Below, one piece after another: positions 11,301 to 19,280 of a DNA stretch of 36,862 nt. The notes under the pieces are model-generated. The model was given only the letters and a program-made list of their open reading frames with translations. It was not told the origin of the DNA and ran no database searches. The DNA is taken from assembly GCF_003585935.1 (NCBI RefSeq), contig NZ_NRJG01000021.1:1-36862 (forward strand), read 5' to 3'. How positions within the stretch are numbered: the stretch's first letter is position 1; every line of letters begins with the position of its first letter. The DNA is from Psittacicella hinzii. GTDB taxonomy: Bacteria; Pseudomonadota; Gammaproteobacteria; Enterobacterales; Psittacicellaceae. A program made the position numbers and the translations under genes.

Positions 11301-12544
11301 TCGGTAATTTGTTTAAAGCCAGTTACTTGGGTAACTAATTCCGAAACCGTAAAGCCTAAACGACGAGCAAACATTAATAATTGATATTGAGAATTAGCAT
11401 GGAGCTCAGGAGCTTCAATATTCTCATGTTGATTTACCACATATGCCATAAAACGTAGGGGCATTTGTTTTGGTAAATTATCAATGATGTATAGATCTTG
11501 AGTACTTTTGGATACCCCATTAATGCTCTTACGAAGTTTACGGATTACTCGACGATAAGCATCACGTGAGACAAACGAACCTGCGCCATTACGTAAATTT
11601 ACTAATGGCTTTTTCTTATAACGTTCGTAAAGATGGTTAAGGTACTCAAAGTCTTCTTGCAGCATGAGTAATTCCCCACGCACCTCAAGAATATTTTCTT
11701 TACCCGTAGCCGCATATTGCTGCACTAGTTCTGGAAGCTCTTGCGGCACATTCGGCACACGTTGTACGTGGCGAGTTATATCATAACCACGCACCCCATT
11801 ACCACGTGTTGCCCCACGCACTAATTTACCATTACGATAAATTAAGGCACAAGCAATACCATCAAACTTAGGTTCGGCACAGAAAGTAATGTTTAAGTTC
11901 TTTGTCGAGCCAAGGAGTTTTTGTTCTTGATAGACTTTTTCTACTTGGGTGTAGAAGTTCGAGGTAAACTCTTCGGCAGAGTAAACATTACTCAGCGAAA
12001 GCATAGGGATCTCATGATCCACTTCTTGCGGTTTGTATGGAGCATATAAACTATCTATTTGCTCATCATCAACCTGTTGGAAATGCTCAATTTCTTGCCA
12101 AGCAGCAAATGAAGCTTTACTGGCCACTAACTCGGCGTATAAACCGTGTAAATCTTGATCTTCGAGTTCTTGATCTTCTTCAAGAACCACGCTTTCGTCT
12201 TGATTACTACGAATTTGATCGCTGGCCAAATCTTTAGCACTAGCGGTTGACGAGTGGATAAATTCAGATCCCACACGTTCACTAGCCATGAAACTGCCAA
12301 AGTGCTCTAAATAGACTTCAGGATAAGTAGTTTCAAAATATAAGAGTTCGTTTTTTATTTCGTCATATTCAAAATCGGACACTTCTGGAGCATTGTCACC
12401 ATAATAAGCCTGATCGTAACGCAGAATCTGCGCTCGTAAGGTGGTAACTTTCTCTAAGAATTGCTCAAGAGTTAAAACTGCCGCTTGGACATCTTTACCT
12501 TGTAACTTTTCTTGGCGTCCGATATAAGCTTTAAATTGTGGCAT
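5309..12544 (-). CDS. ligA: Giant NAD-dependent DNA ligase LigA with long insertions
   Basis: NAD+-dependent DNA ligase for replication and repair, 2411 aa against about 670 normally. All canonical domains appear in order. Domain Ia (APEVSDFEYDEI) is near 50. The adenylation domain has nucleophile Lys in EPKFDG near 228, ATRGNGVRGYDIT, LEVRGEL, FDIDGTVFKV and WAIAFKF. The OB fold contains VGRTGVVSP. The first zinc-finger Cys pair CPECG is near 551, but the second pair (CTNPAHNC) is near 812, so the four-Cys finger is split by about 250 residues. HhH motif SGIDLKGFGP is near 838; the second HhH, GINGVGPAVAEDL, is not reached until about 2150. A BRCT domain occupies about 2325-2411. The roughly 1270-residue insert in the HhH region holds coiled-coil-like sequence, a Lys/Ala-rich basic tract (about 1480-1560) and 18 heptad repeats (1717-1842). 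The whole span is one open frame. No ribosome site is visible before the ATG. Confidence 0.9.
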   Translation of the reverse strand: MPQFKAYIGRQEKLQGKDVQAAVLTLEQFLEKVTTLRAQILRYDQAYYGDNAPEVSDFEYDEIKNELLYFETTYPEVYLEHFGSFMASERVGSEFIHSSTASAKDLASDQIRSNQDESVVLEEDQELEDQDLHGLYAELVASKASFAAWQEIEHFQQVDDEQIDSLYAPYKPQEVDHEIPMLSLSNVYSAEEFTSNFYTQVEKVYQEQKLLGSTKNLNITFCAEPKFDGIACALIYRNGKLVRGATRGNGVRGYDITRHVQRVPNVPQELPELVQQYAATGKENILEVRGELLMLQEDFEYLNHLYERYKKKPLVNLRNGAGSFVSRDAYRRVIRKLRKSINGVSKSTQDLYIIDNLPKQMPLRFMAYVVNQHENIEAPELHANSQYQLLMFARRLGFTVSELVTQVTGFKQITEFYNRIEKLRPELSFDIDGTVFKVDNLEHQEAIGWIANSPKWAIAFKFLPNEAVTTLKDVTINVGRTGVVSPIAKVDPCFVAGATVSSLSLNNYYLLKRMDLHQDDKVVIYRGGEVIPVVKQALVDQRKPQALPVNILPTCPECGSFLQQTTNLHQTALTNLNLHRIFDFKDYGEVAKSFALEQAITYPLASKLVSAVNLHRQVLNHLQNNREIIYNHWVKFASYLNDLFANTDLKKSAVEADFIKDLRQLSSSISEEVISFYKAKKQGDAAADLEVKDSTEDKGNVADQVSIEANSIKAYYQIDFSHDEILITLTKKFLTPLVKNLLALPEAKTGIAYAQLMDLVAAKETYEQEENKQSEAAQQAKYQFEKLYTELSKIEGNADSDKRFKVVQSGALTCTNPAHNCSGQLEAKIEYFYSKSGIDLKGFGPAITNQFTSLGKFTNIADPYQMLKLEFFEQASDLMKALLVHKPAFNLAYKLRADYIKALEAKFDAYVAQYQVAPETQYLAYRDKVESLIINARDFSTYLTAPDYLELCSNLQVDLEQAFKAIEVNAASEEIAQADKAQTQPEASQNLTTQDDKQNLTSLETSQTSTSQDVNQQAVVDKDKAKKHTNYQQYFKALLLENAHGNFADTYGAYIRRVSRFNALQNQAKLLTAYLIQVVAKYPTAINAQDNRKAINTWLQEILNSSLVQQVPVLKEALFTLANNSTWSKLFTQKTKLDSQTLFLNPRPAKASLEILAKIGGHLNSNLHELKTAKEKLSVSLLQVQETDEQQLTLASYVQELVTKLASLYKAIFKQAKAFTAQLSSVTDFLTLAGMFNFAQQEEILGLISDWLNPATSEGQEPELLTVLDPEILVLERQTDLSAYYQKLYNFYLDKLKERSTSPNWVNEFAKAEQEDPRDQRDYILTHLTRFSSPQVQLEQQLGVNAEHLLEQSAVQVYDEQVRADAADLAAGKKLEEKFLNAYLQHKAKYHKNVSTLDLNQQALATQEQVNLEEIRVKVAKASASKPETFFKASSKGEKKKHEQEAAPIQAQELTLAQAQEPASTPKQESSAELDVKPAPIKLRRRIKQADEATAITTTKKAETKAAAKDKSKKKDEADKQAKVIKVGEISTQEMTAKAAKAGKGAKKGSRTKKVAGNANSSLISAIALDNANATSETTSAVETKATAKRANRKSKKQDSVLYARIDLPFEFEDESSNEVEPKAAALELQTAVVEPQEQVVVVQDKVSTKQAEELEVAQATTEANEAITSEVKEVESKTKATKAKAPKTKAKQASQAQIADEEVLVELPKAIEDTTEVVETQVKAVDTQVEAVETQAEVVDTQAEAVETQAEAVDTQVEALDTQNEAVYTQLETVETQAEAVDTQVEAVDTQVEAVGTQAEAVVTQVEAVDTQVEAVDTQAEVVGAQSKALDTQDEVVETQVKAVEEDSSAVEDNLPAIETDTKEVKSKVQRANSDKFFNEQIQQMLEQGNLFNVNKSHELYTFLRAHAYTLAAVTPMNELQVQSIMQDLSLASDEPKLLALNDLETYTQKAQENVAFSALYPRVTALSRYTGVISLYFDKVLTLLKLNHNTGSLTLDSLLDENRVNELNALLTKNEQKNQEVQDISLYLESKEINFTKLGYMTRSLIQANISDFLRLIKRVPHYASLFTARMKCYFKLLAQDAYTRQMEFKALVTPYAEKLKFNPEAINHGTSYNWKAVGKGWVNKEVFGGKIYKVLVDSFAEKKELKLSEFIRSIGINGVGPAVAEDLTRPQLLPDIQSLVNFDALKITKAINYSLFVRNVLNTKYVQEVSYAYDEQGAIIANIITKEGPKSSKTKSLHQSFDTLNTISEVNIVTKFAQMDKLSLDLEQIGKEETINTIGAVTLGNILQYFGDKNNQQTIQQFIDAGIKFKANQASFNNELCNKRVVVTGSLVILDRKACANFIKESGGKFSSSITLDTDILVIGGASSLEELPNTSKVKRAQELGVRLMFEPEFTQIYQQSIAQEPQA
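7019..7396 (-). repeat. 18 tandem 21-bp repeats inside ligA
   Basis: The segment is exactly 378 bp, or 18 units of 21 bp, encoding the 7-residue consensus E-A-V-[DE]-T-Q-[AV] (LigA residues 1717-1842). Units vary by one to three residues. Hydrophobic residues at positions 3 and 7 of every unit give the 4-3 spacing of a coiled-coil heptad. A 19th decayed unit (KAVEEDS) follows. The strict codon-level period points to expansion by slippage or unequal crossover. Confidence 0.92.
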
Positions 12545-12561
12545 AGCGGTAAACGAGATAA

Positions 12562-12578
12562 TTGTCTGTAACAGACAA
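12562..12578. promoter_or_regulatory. Inverted repeat in the ligA leader
   Basis: Perfect 7-bp arms TTGTCTG / CAGACAA around TAA, ending 18 bp upstream of the ligA ATG, where a ribosome site would normally be. It could be a protein-binding site or a small hairpin limiting ribosome access. The rest of 12579-12780 shows nothing else clear. Confidence 0.4.
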
Positions 12579-12781
12579 ATGCTATAGATTTAAAGGAGAA
12601 GGGAAACTTGGGTTTCTATATGTTTTAGATCTGTTTTTGCTTTAATGCTGCTTGGTATTACTCTTTAAGCAGTACTACTTTGTATAGCTCTATGCTACTC
12701 TGTGCAGCTTAACTATTTGATGTAGCACCAAGACAACTCATATTCATTTTTTACGAAAAAACATAGATCTACAAACACATA

Positions 12782-12802
12782 CAGGAGACTTTAAGTCTCC
12801 TG
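12782..12802. other. Hairpin between rpoD and ligA
   Basis: A perfect 9-bp stem CAGGAGACT / AGTCTCCTG with a 3-nt loop. Neither side has a convincing T-run. It may be a second weak terminator of rpoD or a processing signal. Confidence 0.45.
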
Positions 12803-12879
12803 ATTGGGATCTATTATTATACCAAAAGCCTAGTCTCAAAGCTAAAAATACGGCATATTTGCCTAATTAAAAAAAATAA

Positions 12880-12909
12880 AAAAGGACTTGTATTACTACA
12901 AATCCTTTT
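12880..12909 (-). terminator. Intrinsic terminator of rpoD
   Basis: A 13-bp stem (12880-12892 with 12897-12909, one G-U pair) around a 4-nt loop, followed on the minus strand by a T-rich tail (TTTATTTTTTTT). It begins 6 nt past the rpoD stop. Confidence 0.92.
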
Positions 12910-12915
12910 CTGAAA

Positions 12916-14871
12916 TTAGTTAGTATAACTTTCGAAGTCTTCCATAAGAGCTTGTAAGTTATCATTGCGTGAAGTATTACGTAATTTTTTCAGCGCCTTA
13001 GCTTCAATTTGACGGATACGTTCACGTGTTACGTTAAATTGTTTACCTACTTCTTCTAAAGTATACTCACGTGGCATACCAATACCCAAACGCATTTGAA
13101 TCACTGTTCTTTCACGTTCATTTAGTGTTAAGAGTAATTGGTCTACGGCTTCACGTAAGTTTTGTTGTAAAGCAATTTCTAGTGGATTAGCTACTGAAGT
13201 ATCTTCAATAAAATCACCTAATGAAGTATCTTCGTCATCACCTACTGGATTTTCCATCGAAATAGGTTCTTTCGAGATTTTTTGCACTTTACGTACTTTA
13301 TCTTCACTTGTGTTCATTTCTTTAGCTAATTCTTCGATTGTCGGCTCACGACCTAGTTTTTGCACTAGTTCACGGCTTACACGATTTAACTTGTTAATAG
13401 TTTCAATCATGTGTACCGGAATACGGATCGTTCTTGCTTGGTCTGCAATAGCACGCGTAATCGCTTGACGAATCCACCAAGTAGCATAAGTTGAGAATTT
13501 ATAACCACGTTTATACTCAAACTTATCCACAGCTTTCATCAGACCAATGTTACCTTCTTGGATAAGATCTAATAAGTGTAAACCACGGTTGGTGTATTTT
13601 TTGGCAATCGAAATTACTAGACGTAAGTTTGCTTCCACCATTTCGATTTTCGCTTTACGTGCTTTTTCATAACCAGTTTGAATACGGCTATATAAATCAC
13701 GAATAGACTCAATGTCTAATTGATGCGTCATTTCGATTTGGTGATAACTTTCTAAAGTTTCGAATACTTTATCACGGTAGTTTTTAATGCGACGTGCCCA
13801 CTCTTGGTCTTTTTTCACTAAAGTTAATGAATCATTAGTGTAAAGATTGTGGAACCAATCAACATTAGGAGAAGCAAATTGTTTTACTAAGTACTCACGT
13901 GTTTGACGTTTAGCACGAGGTAAATCAATTAAGAATTTATTTAATTGTTTATCATTTACTGACACTTGATTGTAAATTTCTTTTACATGTGACAGCATTA
14001 ACTCAAAAATATTTGGCGTTAATTTAAATGATAAGAATTGCGTACGAAGTTTTTCAACTTCCGCTCTTGCTGCGTCTTTTAATTGTTTACGACGAGATAA
14101 ACCACCATGTGAACGTAAACGAGCTAACACTTCTTGTTGTTGTTCACGTAAAGCGTTAATACGTTCGTTGGCAATTTTAGCATCGATAGCTTTATCTTCA
14201 CCATCACCGTAATCCATATCATCGTAGCTTAACATGTCGTTAAGTAGGTTTGAATCGTCATCATCAAAACCATTTAAGATATCAGATAATTTACGGTTGG
14301 TTGAAAGAACTGTTTCGTATTCTTTAAATAAAACATCTAGAACTTCAGGGTATTCTGCAATCACTGATTGAATTTCGCTCATAGCTTCTTCAATACGTTT
14401 AGCGATTACTACCTCACCTTCACGACTTAATAAGTCGATCTGACCCATTTCTTTCATATAAATACGTACTGGATCTGAAGAGCGAGAAGCTGAAGAAGAA
14501 CCTGAACTAGCTACTTTACCATCGTTGTCGTTTGCTAATTGCATCACGTCAACTTCAGTAAACTCATCGTTTACCACACGTAAAGAGTATTGGTCTTCTA
14601 GATATTTGGTAATTTGTTCAATTTGCGATTCGCTATAATCAGAAAACGTTTCTTGTAAATTCGCAGCAGTAAGGTAACCATTTTCTTTACCTTCTTCTAC
14701 GATTTCAATAATAATTTCTTTTTCGTCTTCTTCAAATTTAGCTATATCTAATTTATCGGCATTTGTGTCATCTAAATCATCTGAATCAAAATCAAAATCC
14801 AGATCTTCATTAAACACATCTAATTGATCATCAGCGTCTGCGTAGTAAGCGTCTTTAGTTGACTTTCTCAT
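12916..14871 (-). CDS. rpoD: RNA polymerase primary sigma factor RpoD (sigma-70)
   Basis: Vegetative sigma factor that directs core RNA polymerase to -10/-35 promoters. An acidic N-terminal extension (about 1-50) precedes region 1.1. Region 1.2 is [21 protein letters not shown] near 133. A non-conserved region rich in Asp follows. Region 2 is near 415-475, with [37 protein letters not shown] and the -10 recognition motif [15 protein letters not shown]. Region 3 has HMIETINKL, and region 4.2 has the helix-turn-helix [21 protein letters not shown] near 605. At 651 aa it is close to E. coli (613 aa), so it is not markedly expanded. The usual rpsU-dnaG neighbours are absent; it is a single gene with its own terminator. 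AAGG lies 10 nt before the ATG. Confidence 0.97.
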   Translation of the reverse strand: MRKSTKDAYYADADDQLDVFNEDLDFDFDSDDLDDTNADKLDIAKFEEDEKEIIIEIVEEGKENGYLTAANLQETFSDYSESQIEQITKYLEDQYSLRVVNDEFTEVDVMQLANDNDGKVASSGSSSASRSSDPVRIYMKEMGQIDLLSREGEVVIAKRIEEAMSEIQSVIAEYPEVLDVLFKEYETVLSTNRKLSDILNGFDDDDSNLLNDMLSYDDMDYGDGEDKAIDAKIANERINALREQQQEVLARLRSHGGLSRRKQLKDAARAEVEKLRTQFLSFKLTPNIFELMLSHVKEIYNQVSVNDKQLNKFLIDLPRAKRQTREYLVKQFASPNVDWFHNLYTNDSLTLVKKDQEWARRIKNYRDKVFETLESYHQIEMTHQLDIESIRDLYSRIQTGYEKARKAKIEMVEANLRLVISIAKKYTNRGLHLLDLIQEGNIGLMKAVDKFEYKRGYKFSTYATWWIRQAITRAIADQARTIRIPVHMIETINKLNRVSRELVQKLGREPTIEELAKEMNTSEDKVRKVQKISKEPISMENPVGDDEDTSLGDFIEDTSVANPLEIALQQNLREAVDQLLLTLNERERTVIQMRLGIGMPREYTLEEVGKQFNVTRERIRQIEAKALKKLRNTSRNDNLQALMEDFESYTN

Positions 14872-15686
14872 TAAGTAATAACCTTATGTCTAAATTTAAA
14901 ACTATGTTTTAAAGAGAAAAACTTAATATATCTCTACTGCGCAAGATCAAGTTCAAAGATTTATTGCCCTCACTTCTGTTGCTAGCCTATCGAGGTATAA
15001 CAGCCGGGCACTTTTAGTGCTTGATTTTGCAAAAATCACTTTTACAAGTCTAACTTTTTTGCAAAGAATGAAACTTCAACAACTACTCGTATCTGCAGTC
15101 TAAACTCGATCTGTGAGAGGTGATGTTTCTAGTGCTCTGGAATTAAAGTTAGAAATATCGGGTTAAAGTAGCTCAAGTGTAAATACTCAAATATAAATAA
15201 AGAGGTAGATTAGCGTTCTTTGTTACTCTTTGTACTCTAAATTTAGATAACTAAACTATGTGGTAATAAACCACATAATCATCTAAATAATCATCTAAGC
15301 AAAAAACTAACCAGCCTCATGGCTACTTTTCCCTTATTCTAGAGAGAAAATTCCGTGCTAAAAAATAAAAAAGCAGGCTATCCACCTGTTTTGTTATTGA
15401 CACAGCTAAGAGAAAGTAATTTATACATTCTCAAGATGAATATTATACGCAAAACTAATTGCAAACGGAGATTTTTTTGCAAATTATTTTTCTCTGTAGT
15501 ATATATACTCGGCATTTATATTGTTAATTTACAAATTTGCTAAACTCTCTAACAATTATCTCCTTTTGGCAACACGCATATATTACTCTTATGGTAATCT
15601 TAGAGTAATCTTAAAGTTATCTTCACTGTGCCTAACAGCGTTCGTTTCTAAGTTATAGCGATAATTTTTAAAATTACGAGCATGCA
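14872..15686. other. Gene-free region upstream of rpoD
   Basis: About 0.8 kb with no credible gene. It should contain the rpoD promoter(s), which I could not assign. Visible items are an inverted repeat ATGTGGT / ACCACAT (15258-15276), a 12-bp tandem duplication of ATAATCATCTAA (15275-15298), and a small hairpin GCACT / AGTGC near 15010. A 62-codon plus-strand frame at 15355-15543 has no coding signature and I do not call it. Confidence 0.5.
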
Positions 15687-15713
15687 AAAGACCTCAGCAA
15701 TGCTGAGGTCTTT
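15687..15713 (-). terminator. Intrinsic terminator of gapA
   Basis: A perfect 12-bp stem AAAGACCTCAGC / GCTGAGGTCTTT with a 3-nt loop, followed on the minus strand by TTTTGC. It lies 65 nt past the gapA stop. Confidence 0.88.
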
Positions 15714-15777
15714 GACTCTTCGAATACAATTTTAAATTTTATCCTAATAAGGATACTAATAAAAGATAACTTTTAAA

Positions 15778-16791
<1,014 letters not shown>

Positions 16792-16844
16792 TTACTCCTT
16801 GTTTTTTGCCCCGCAGGACATAAACAATGTTGTTGTGGTTGAAA

Positions 16845-16933
16845 TTAACCTTATTTAACCAAACTGTTAAACAAAATCTAAAGCTTCAATCTAGTTAAAT
16901 AAAGCTTTAACAGGTTAAACTTAACATTTAACC
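16845..16933. repeat. Phased TTAAMC word array in the gapA leader
   Basis: TTAACC/TTAAAC-type words begin at 16845, 16855, 16867, 16895, 16907, 16915, 16921 and 16928. Most intervals are near 10-12 bp. The array lies 60-150 bp upstream of the gapA start, so probably within the leader or core promoter. The middle copies are weak. Confidence 0.4.
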
Positions 16934-16995
16934 AACTTACGATTGTAAGAACTAGACTACTAATAGTTACTTAATTATGCTTAACTATTAATTTT

Positions 16996-17018
16996 AATTA
17001 GTAAATCATTTACTAATT
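16996..17018. promoter_or_regulatory. Long perfect palindrome upstream of gapA
   Basis: Perfect 11-bp arms AATTAGTAAAT / ATTTACTAATT around a single C. On the minus strand it overlaps the -35 position expected for a CATAAT -10 at 16974-16979. This layout would suit an operator controlling gapA. The regulator is unknown. Confidence 0.5.
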
Positions 17019-17125
17019 GGACATGTCTGATATCCCTTAATTCTTGCTTATTAAAGCTAAAGAAAAGCCTAAAGCGGTTAGTGTAGCTAATTTAAATTTT
17101 TTGGGTGTTAAGTTTTATTCTGCTT

Positions 17126-17300
17126 GCATATGCCAAAGAGATTACTTGGTATATGCTAGTAAAGTTAAGGTTATTTGACTTAACTTTAGCTAATGGTACT
17201 TTGAAATAGTACCGGAAGCATTTGTTGAGGATTTGCACATTGATGATTATTTAAACTCGTCTGATCATTTTGTGATCAGCATGTGAAAAATCTTCAACAA
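17126..17300 (+). ncRNA. Candidate structured RNA of four consecutive hairpins
   Basis: Four hairpins follow one another: 17126-17136 with 17146-17156 (11 bp); 17161-17169 with 17179-17187 (9 bp, perfect); 17195-17200 with 17208-17213 (6 bp); and 17222-17234 with 17288-17300 (13 bp), extended by 17236-17240 with 17281-17285 and enclosing an inner 7-bp stem 17261-17267 with 17273-17279. The two wobble positions (17132/17150 and 17229/17293) are G-U on the plus strand but would be C-A mismatches on the minus strand, which favours plus-strand transcription. No convincing promoter or poly-U terminator was found. It could be a small RNA or part of a long crp leader. Confidence 0.4.
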
Positions 17301-17352
17301 GAAAATAAAAATTTAAATTTTAACTTCCTTAGTTTTTTCTTCGCTCATATTA

Positions 17353-17369
17353 TATCCTAACTTAGGATA
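17353..17369. promoter_or_regulatory. Palindrome TATCCTAA-C-TTAGGATA
   Basis: Perfect 8-bp arms around one C. The core CCTAA/TTAGG resembles the operator-like core of the crp array 340 bp downstream, so it may be an outlying member. Confidence 0.4.
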
Positions 17370-17702
17370 AAGTTGTGTTATTTATTTTTCTTAGCATAAA
17401 AACAGTTACTTTTGATCCACAGAAGAGCATTGATAAACAGGACAAAAATCCAAAAGAACAGACTATTCACTTACCTAGGCATTTGAGCAATAACCGCGTA
17501 AGTTAGTCAACTACTCAATACAAGTTAAAATCTCTATTTTAGGAAAAATTATATTTTCTGTTAAATTCACAATTCTGTTATAATTTTCTTAACAAAAGTG
17601 TGAATATTTGTGAAATGAAAGTTGAGAGAAAACAAGTTTTAGATTTGTTTTTGTGTTACAAGAAACTCTCTTTTATGGAGCATATTTAACTAGCGACTCT
17701 AG

Positions 17703-17897
17703 ACTTTCTACCTAAATTAGAGTACTTTCTATCTAAATAAAATAGTTAACCTGTGGTGTATCACCTATATTAGGTAACTATTTACTTAAATTAAGTAAAT
17801 TGCGCTACAAAGCAACTTTCTACCCAATTTAGGCAAATTTTCATCTAAGTTAAGTAACTTTCAGTCTCAATTAAGCAACTTTCTACCTAGATCAAGT
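17703..17897. repeat. Array of eight operator-like repeats upstream of crp
   Basis: Thirteen-bp cores related to the inverted repeat ACCTA-NNN-TAGGT begin at 17710, 17731, 17763, 17784, 17822, 17843, 17864 and 17885. The steps are 21, 32, 21, 38, 21, 21 and 21 bp. Many copies are preceded by ACTTTCT. The copy at 17784 has the perfect palindrome TTACTTAA-A-TTAAGTAA. The last core abuts the TATAAT at 17897. Steps of 21 and 32 bp equal two and three helical turns, so most copies face the same side of the DNA. This suggests cooperative binding of one regulator, which is inference. Confidence 0.65.
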
Positions 17898-17902
17898 ATA
17901 AT
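17897..17902 (+). promoter_or_regulatory. Probable crp promoter -10 (TATAAT)
   Basis: A consensus TATAAT directly after the last repeat core. No good -35 lies 17 bp upstream (AGCAAC), which suits an activator-dependent promoter. It would give a leader of about 230 nt before crp. A weaker alternative is TATAGA near 17980. Confidence 0.5.
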
Positions 17903-18141
17903 CTAGAAAGTTAAGGGGCTATTTTTGCAAAATAAGCATATATTTCCAGCAGCTTTTTTCGTTTTGCGCTAGACTATTGTTATAGAATTAGCACTTTCTA
18001 ATTTATTGAGGCTTACGTTTACCGTATTGAGCCCCATAATTGTATTTTCTTAGAGATTTTATCCCTAAAAATCTTTTAAGTTACTTTCACCACATAAATT
18101 AAATACCTCTCATTACAAACTTAGTTTTGTAAAAGAGTTTT

Positions 18142-18960
18142 TTGGATTTAGTTTATACATTTCTAGAGATTCCGCTTGTGGCTATAAGAACCAGAAAAGA
18201 CATTACTATCGATGATGTTGGTGGTAATGCTAGCTTATTACAATTTTGTCGCCAAGGAAGAATTATCCATGGGGTAAATCGCCAGGTGTTATTTGAATCT
18301 GGAGACTTGGCTGACCGTATTTTTCTACTAATTCATGGCAGCATTCAAGTATTTACTAATAATGATGAGCATGAATTAGTATTAAGTTATTTAACCGGTT
18401 TAAACTTTTTTGGCGAAATGGGATATGTAGGACAAGAAACGCGCCGTAGTGCGAGTATTCGTTGTCGTACAGAATGTACAATCGTAGAAATGGAGTATAA
18501 AGAGTTTGATAAGTTCATTATGAGCTATCCACAAACTCTAAAAGTTCTTTGTGAACATCTAGCTCGCCGCTTAAAACATACAACGCAACAAATTTCTTCT
18601 ATGGCGTTTGATGATGTGCATGATCGTGTAATTGAAACCATTTTCCATCTAGCACAAATTCCTGATGCAATTTCGCACCCACACGGGATTCAAATTCGCA
18701 CCACACGTCAAGAAATTGGTAATATGTTAGGTTGTTCACGTGAAACTGTAGGACGAGTTATTAAATCAATGGAAGATAAAGGTTTACTTTACTCTAAAGG
18801 TAAAACCATTATCTTAAATTACCCTCGTTCGTTCCATGAGGATCAACCAAACTTCCAACCAGAATGGAGTCCGCGCCGCGCTAATAACAATCTACCAAAG
18901 AAAACGCGTATTGCCGGTATTGAACATCTCTATTCAGCTTATGCTGATGACGACTATTAA
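18142..18960 (+). CDS. crp: cAMP receptor protein CRP
   Basis: Global cAMP-dependent transcription regulator. The cyclic-nucleotide domain spans about 30-135, with FFGEMGY and RRSASIR supplying the Gly-Glu and Arg-Ser cAMP contacts. RRLKHTTQQ holds Thr-Thr at the position of E. coli Thr127-Ser128. The helix-turn-helix near 185-210 keeps TRQEIGNMLGCSRETVGR, so the recognition residues Arg, Glu and Arg match E. coli and a TGTGA-type target is expected. This is CRP and not FNR: the N-terminal iron-sulfur cysteines are absent. The TTG start at 18142 has GAG 5 nt upstream. A GTG at 18178 (AGAG 9 nt upstream) is an equally plausible start and gives a length closer to the usual 210 aa. The C-terminus is about 35 residues longer than usual. 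The upstream repeat array suggests complex regulation. Confidence 0.93.
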   Translation: MDLVYTFLEIPLVAIRTRKDITIDDVGGNASLLQFCRQGRIIHGVNRQVLFESGDLADRIFLLIHGSIQVFTNNDEHELVLSYLTGLNFFGEMGYVGQETRRSASIRCRTECTIVEMEYKEFDKFIMSYPQTLKVLCEHLARRLKHTTQQISSMAFDDVHDRVIETIFHLAQIPDAISHPHGIQIRTTRQEIGNMLGCSRETVGRVIKSMEDKGLLYSKGKTIILNYPRSFHEDQPNFQPEWSPRRANNNLPKKTRIAGIEHLYSAYADDDY

Positions 18961-18962
18961 AG

Positions 18963-18979
18963 TCTAGATCGTATCTAGA
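18963..18979. other. Short inverted repeat after crp
   Basis: Perfect 7-bp arms TCTAGAT / ATCTAGA with a 3-nt loop, 2 nt past the crp stop. It has no T-tail. It may protect the mRNA 3' end or simply be an XbaI-like AT-rich palindrome. Confidence 0.35.
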
Positions 18980-19107
18980 ATTACACTCAAATCTAGGTAC
19001 ATAACAAAATTAAGAACTATGACAAAGTATAGATAGCCTCAATAGTCAAAAATAGCATAGCTATTCATTAAGACTAAGCTACCTAGCTAAAGTTATCTTT
19101 TGTAACA

Positions 19108-19154
19108 AGAAAAGCACGCACTCCTAATTTAGCTTTAGGGTTGCGTGCTTTTCT
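19108..19154 (+). terminator. Terminator hairpin after crp
   Basis: A perfect 13-bp stem AGAAAAGCACGCA / TGCGTGCTTTTCT with a further inner stem CCTAA / TTAGG. The 3' arm itself holds TTTT and is followed by CTCGTTAT. It lies 148 nt past crp and 127 nt before prmC. A TATAAT at 19159 may start prmC transcription. Confidence 0.7.
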
Positions 19155-19280
19155 CGTTATAATACAAGCGCAAAAATTTAAATAATACTCAGAGTAAATC
19201 ATAGTAAAGAAACCTCTAAAAACTAATAAAAACAAGCAAACTCAGTTCTAGTCAACTTTCCCTTACTACCAGCAACTAAT

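Noticed and set aside
5309..12544. LigA as an artefact of gene fusion or misassembly
   Set aside because: The ligase domains occur once each in the correct order across a single open frame, and the inserts contain no other recognisable protein.
15355..15543. 62-codon plus-strand frame upstream of rpoD
   Set aside because: No ATG, no ribosome site and composition typical of AT-rich spacer.
17703..17897. CRISPR array at the crp repeats
   Set aside because: Units are degenerate, about 21 bp with no unique spacers of constant length, and no cas genes are present.
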